A DNA stretch of 64,000 bases from Pseudomonadota bacterium (GTDB taxonomy: Bacteria; Pseudomonadota; Gammaproteobacteria; JAKAQQ01): positions 22,814 through 86,813 of the forward strand of contig JAJZIH010000008.1 of the NCBI GenBank assembly GCA_021810635.1, written 5' to 3'. The notes under the pieces were generated by a model. That model did not search any database. It worked only from the letters and a program-made list of their open reading frames with translations, and was not told the origin of the DNA. The number at the start of each line of letters is the position of its first letter. The stretch's first letter is position 1. Both the position numbers and the translations under genes were made by a program. Shown here in pieces: positions 61,325 to 64,000 of this stretch.

Positions 61325-62115
61325 CGGAACGGCGAAATACGAAACGGAACCGGCCGGCCCCGGCCGAGGGTGGCGGCGTGCAGCAGAGTCTCGTGGGTCC
61401 AGTGCAGGGCGGCCCGGATCGCCGGTTCGAGCGGAAAGCCGCGTGCCAGAAAACTCGTGATGGCGGCCGCAAGGGTGCAGCCCGTGCCATGGAAGGAGCC
61501 GGGCAAGCGCACGTCGCGCCAGACCCTGGGTGGGCCCGAGTCGGTGAACAGTGTGGCCGACACCTCCGGGGAGCCCGGCTCATGGTCTGCACCGGTGACG
61601 AGCACGGCTTGGGTGCCGCGATCCAAAAGCGAGCGCGCCGCTTCCCGGGGAGTCGCGGCATCGGGCGCGAGAAGCGCGAGCTCGGCATGGTTCGGGGTGA
61701 TCAGGGTGACGTGACTCAGCAATTCCCGGCGGATGGAATCGATCCATTCCGTCTGTGCAAACTCGAATCCACCGGTGGCCCGGAGGACGGGATCGAAAAC
61801 CACGGGGAGCCCCGGATGGCCGGGGAGCAGTTGCGCCAGGGTCTGCGCCAGCGCAGGCGATCCGATGAGCCCGATCTTGAGACTTCGGGGGGTGATGTCC
61901 GCGAGGATCCGCCGGAATGCGGTCTCCAGGAAGTCCGGGGGTACGGGCCGCATCTCGTACACGTTCTCCGTATCCTGGGCCGTAAGTGCGGTGACGAGGG
62001 AGACAGGGTGGATCCCGAGCTGGCTCGCGGTCTGGATGTCCGCGACCAAGCCCGCCCCGCCCGAAGGGTCGTGACCGCCGATGAAGAGGGCGACGGGAGG
62101 GGTGGGGGCAGGCAT
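61321..62115 (-). CDS. thiD: Hydroxymethylpyrimidine/phosphomethylpyrimidine kinase
   Basis: ALFIGGHDPSGGAGLVADIQTASQLGIHPVSLVTALTAQDT...GSFHGTGCTLAAAI. Confidence 0.94.
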   Translation of the reverse strand: MPAPTPPVALFIGGHDPSGGAGLVADIQTASQLGIHPVSLVTALTAQDTENVYEMRPVPPDFLETAFRRILADITPRSLKIGLIGSPALAQTLAQLLPGHPGLPVVFDPVLRATGGFEFAQTEWIDSIRRELLSHVTLITPNHAELALLAPDAATPREAARSLLDRGTQAVLVTGADHEPGSPEVSATLFTDSGPPRVWRDVRLPGSFHGTGCTLAAAITSFLARGFPLEPAIRAALHWTHETLLHAATLGRGRPVPFRISPFR

Positions 62116-62235
62116 GGAAGGAGATCCGGAAGGCGGCACGGACAGACGGTCCACCGGACCGGCTGTCCTTTGACAGGCGAATATGGAATACTAATTGACT
62201 GACTCCGAAAGTGCAAATTTCTCGAACGGACGGGC

Positions 62236-62400
62236 ATGAAAGCGTACATGTGCGTGATTTGCGGGTTCATCTATGACGAAGTGAAGGGCCATCCGGAATC
62301 CGGACTCGTTCCCGGAACCCGCTGGGAGGACGTTCCGGAAACATGGGCGTGCCCGGATTGTGGCGCCCGCAAAGAAGATTTCGAGATGATCGAAATTTGA
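62236..62400 (+). CDS. Rubredoxin (absent from supplied ORF track)
   Basis: [54 protein letters not shown]: CxxCG...CPDCG. Confidence 0.96.
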   Translation: MKAYMCVICGFIYDEVKGHPESGLVPGTRWEDVPETWACPDCGARKEDFEMIEI

Positions 62401-62504
62401 ACCGTGGATCCTGACCCCGAGCTCCGCCAAAAGACCCTGCTGCGGTTTGTGATTGCCGGCAGCCGGGCCCTCCGTCTGATCGACCCGCGGGCAGGACGGC
62501 GGGC

Positions 62505-63866
62505 GTGATCACGCTGTTTGTCCTGGCCGCCCTGATCCTCCTGAACGGCTGGTTCTCGCTGGCCGAGATGGCCATCGTGGCATCCCGTCGGCATCGTCTG
62601 GAACGCATGGGCCTCGGGGACCGGAGAATCCGCTCCGCCATCGCTCTCGTCACCGAGCCCGGGCGTTTTTTTCCTGCGATCCAGATCGGGATCACCACCA
62701 TCACCATCCTGGTCGGAGCCTTCGGGGAAAGCGGCCTGGCCCACCGGGTGACGGTCCTCCTGCTTGGGGTTCCCTGGGTGGCGCCGGTGGCCCGGAGTCT
62801 CGGCATCGCTCTTCTCATCGCCGGGATTACCCTGGCTTCGATCCTGTTCGGGGAACTGATCCCGAAGCGTTTGGCCCTGCTCAACCCGGAGCGGGCCGTG
62901 CTCTGGGTGGCCCGGCCGCTGCACCTTCTCGCGCGCCTCGTCTCCCCAGTGGCCAGCGCCCTCAACCGGATCAGCAACTTGGTGCTGTACTGGACCCTTC
63001 CCAAGGGTCGGGCGGCCGATCCCGGGGTGAGTCCGGAGGAACTCCGTTCCCTGCTCGAGCAGGGCAGCCTTGCGGGAGTGTTCGCGCCGTTCGAACCGGC
63101 GCTTGTCGCGAGTGTCCTCCGGCTCGACGATGAGGACCTCACGCCCATCATGACCCCGCGCGTCGACATCGCGGCGATCGACCTCAATGCGCCCTTCGAG
63201 TTCTCGCGGGAGACCCTCATGGCGTCCCGGTACAACTCCTTTCCCGTCTACCGGGACGGACTCGAGCATATTCTGGGAATCCTTGACCGACGCGATTTCG
63301 TGCGGCGGGGCCTCCCGGTCGAGGTGGCTTCCATCCCCCGCCTGTTGCGGCCAGCGCTCTACCTCCCGAGCACCGCCTCGCCCCTGAACCTCTGGGAGCT
63401 ATTGGAGCGTGAACAGCAGCATCTGGCGCTCATCGTCGACGAATATGGGGATATCGAGGGACTCGTCACCCGTTACGATCTGCTCAAGGCCATCGTCGGA
63501 CTCCTGCCCTCCCATGCCGCGCGCATCGGGGACGCCGTTGAGGAATCCCCCGGGGTCTGGGTGCTGGGCGGCCAGCTCGCACTGGAGCGGGTGGCCGAGC
63601 TGCTCAAGACGCCCGGCTTCGCGCCGCGCCCAAACAGTGACTATCGCACCCTGGCTGGCTTCCTGTTGCAGGCCTTCGGACGCATCCCAGAGGCGGGAGA
63701 CACCTGTCGCGTGATGGGTTTCCATTTCGAGATCCTGGCCATGCAGAAGCACCGGATTGTCCGGGTCCGGGTCCAGCGGGAGGCGGTGACGGACGAACCC
63801 CCGCCGGAAGCACCCTCGCACCGGGAGAACGAGGAGACCGGCGAGACCACAGAACCCCGCACGTGA
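62505..63866 (+). CDS. CNNM/CBS-domain hemolysin-C/CorC-like membrane protein
   Basis: WFSLAEMAIVASRRHRLERM...ILFGELIPKRLALLNPE, CBS pair, CorC_HlyC C-domain. Confidence 0.92.
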   Translation: MITLFVLAALILLNGWFSLAEMAIVASRRHRLERMGLGDRRIRSAIALVTEPGRFFPAIQIGITTITILVGAFGESGLAHRVTVLLLGVPWVAPVARSLGIALLIAGITLASILFGELIPKRLALLNPERAVLWVARPLHLLARLVSPVASALNRISNLVLYWTLPKGRAADPGVSPEELRSLLEQGSLAGVFAPFEPALVASVLRLDDEDLTPIMTPRVDIAAIDLNAPFEFSRETLMASRYNSFPVYRDGLEHILGILDRRDFVRRGLPVEVASIPRLLRPALYLPSTASPLNLWELLEREQQHLALIVDEYGDIEGLVTRYDLLKAIVGLLPSHAARIGDAVEESPGVWVLGGQLALERVAELLKTPGFAPRPNSDYRTLAGFLLQAFGRIPEAGDTCRVMGFHFEILAMQKHRIVRVRVQREAVTDEPPPEAPSHRENEETGETTEPRT

Positions 63867-63913
63867 GGGTGGAAGTATTTTCCAATCGTAAGATGAGGCT
63901 GAAATCGTAGCAG

Positions 63914-64000
63914 TCATGCTGCGGACCTGGATCGACGGTTGATGAACTGGAACAGCTTTTTTCTTTCCTCCTGTACCTGTCTGGCCGCTTCATTATCGCT
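63914..64000 (-). CDS. C-terminal end of an unidentified protein (5' part outside window)
   Basis: Minus frame SDNEAARQVQEERKKLFQFINRRSRSAA* open to window edge. Confidence 0.25.
   Translation of the reverse strand, partial: SDNEAARQVQEERKKLFQFINRRSRSAA

Overview
High-GC proteobacterial chromosome segment (gammaproteobacteria-like gene order; species not assigned). Core blocks: kdsD-kdsC-lptC-lptA-lptB-rpoN-hpf-rapZ (minus), ibaG/bolA-murA (plus), petB-petC-sspA-sspB (plus), petA (minus, displaced about 13 kb), an aroF-trpE-G-D-CF-B-A operon (minus), mpl, ctaG-like, DedA/LssY, hemL, an ABC exporter, thiE/thiD, rubredoxin and a CNNM/CBS protein. Accessory regions: (i) 2.1-9.4 kb, a TnpB relic plus a regulator/TonB/two TonB-dependent receptor locus; (ii) 12.4-17.1 kb, a graveyard of mobile elements (truncated group II intron, IS3 pieces, AbiEii-like pseudogene, HTH relic, T4SS ATPase scrap) around an intact Fic protein; (iii) 29.3-41.1 kb, an island inserted between sspB and petA with a Cas1 relic, a second group II intron-like fragment, a SWIM/SNF2 helicase pair, a nucleotidyltransferase plus partner operon, an orphaned VapC, remnants of IS3, IS30, IS66, IS256 and another IS, and a PLD-domain fragment. 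Main findings: a candidate trp transcription attenuator (Trp-codon leader, perfect terminator, competing pairings) ahead of aroF-trp; the uncharacterised NTase-partner pair; the SWIM/SNF2 module flanked by 29-bp direct repeats; and the cas1 relic. All family calls come from reading motifs by eye; no database search was run.
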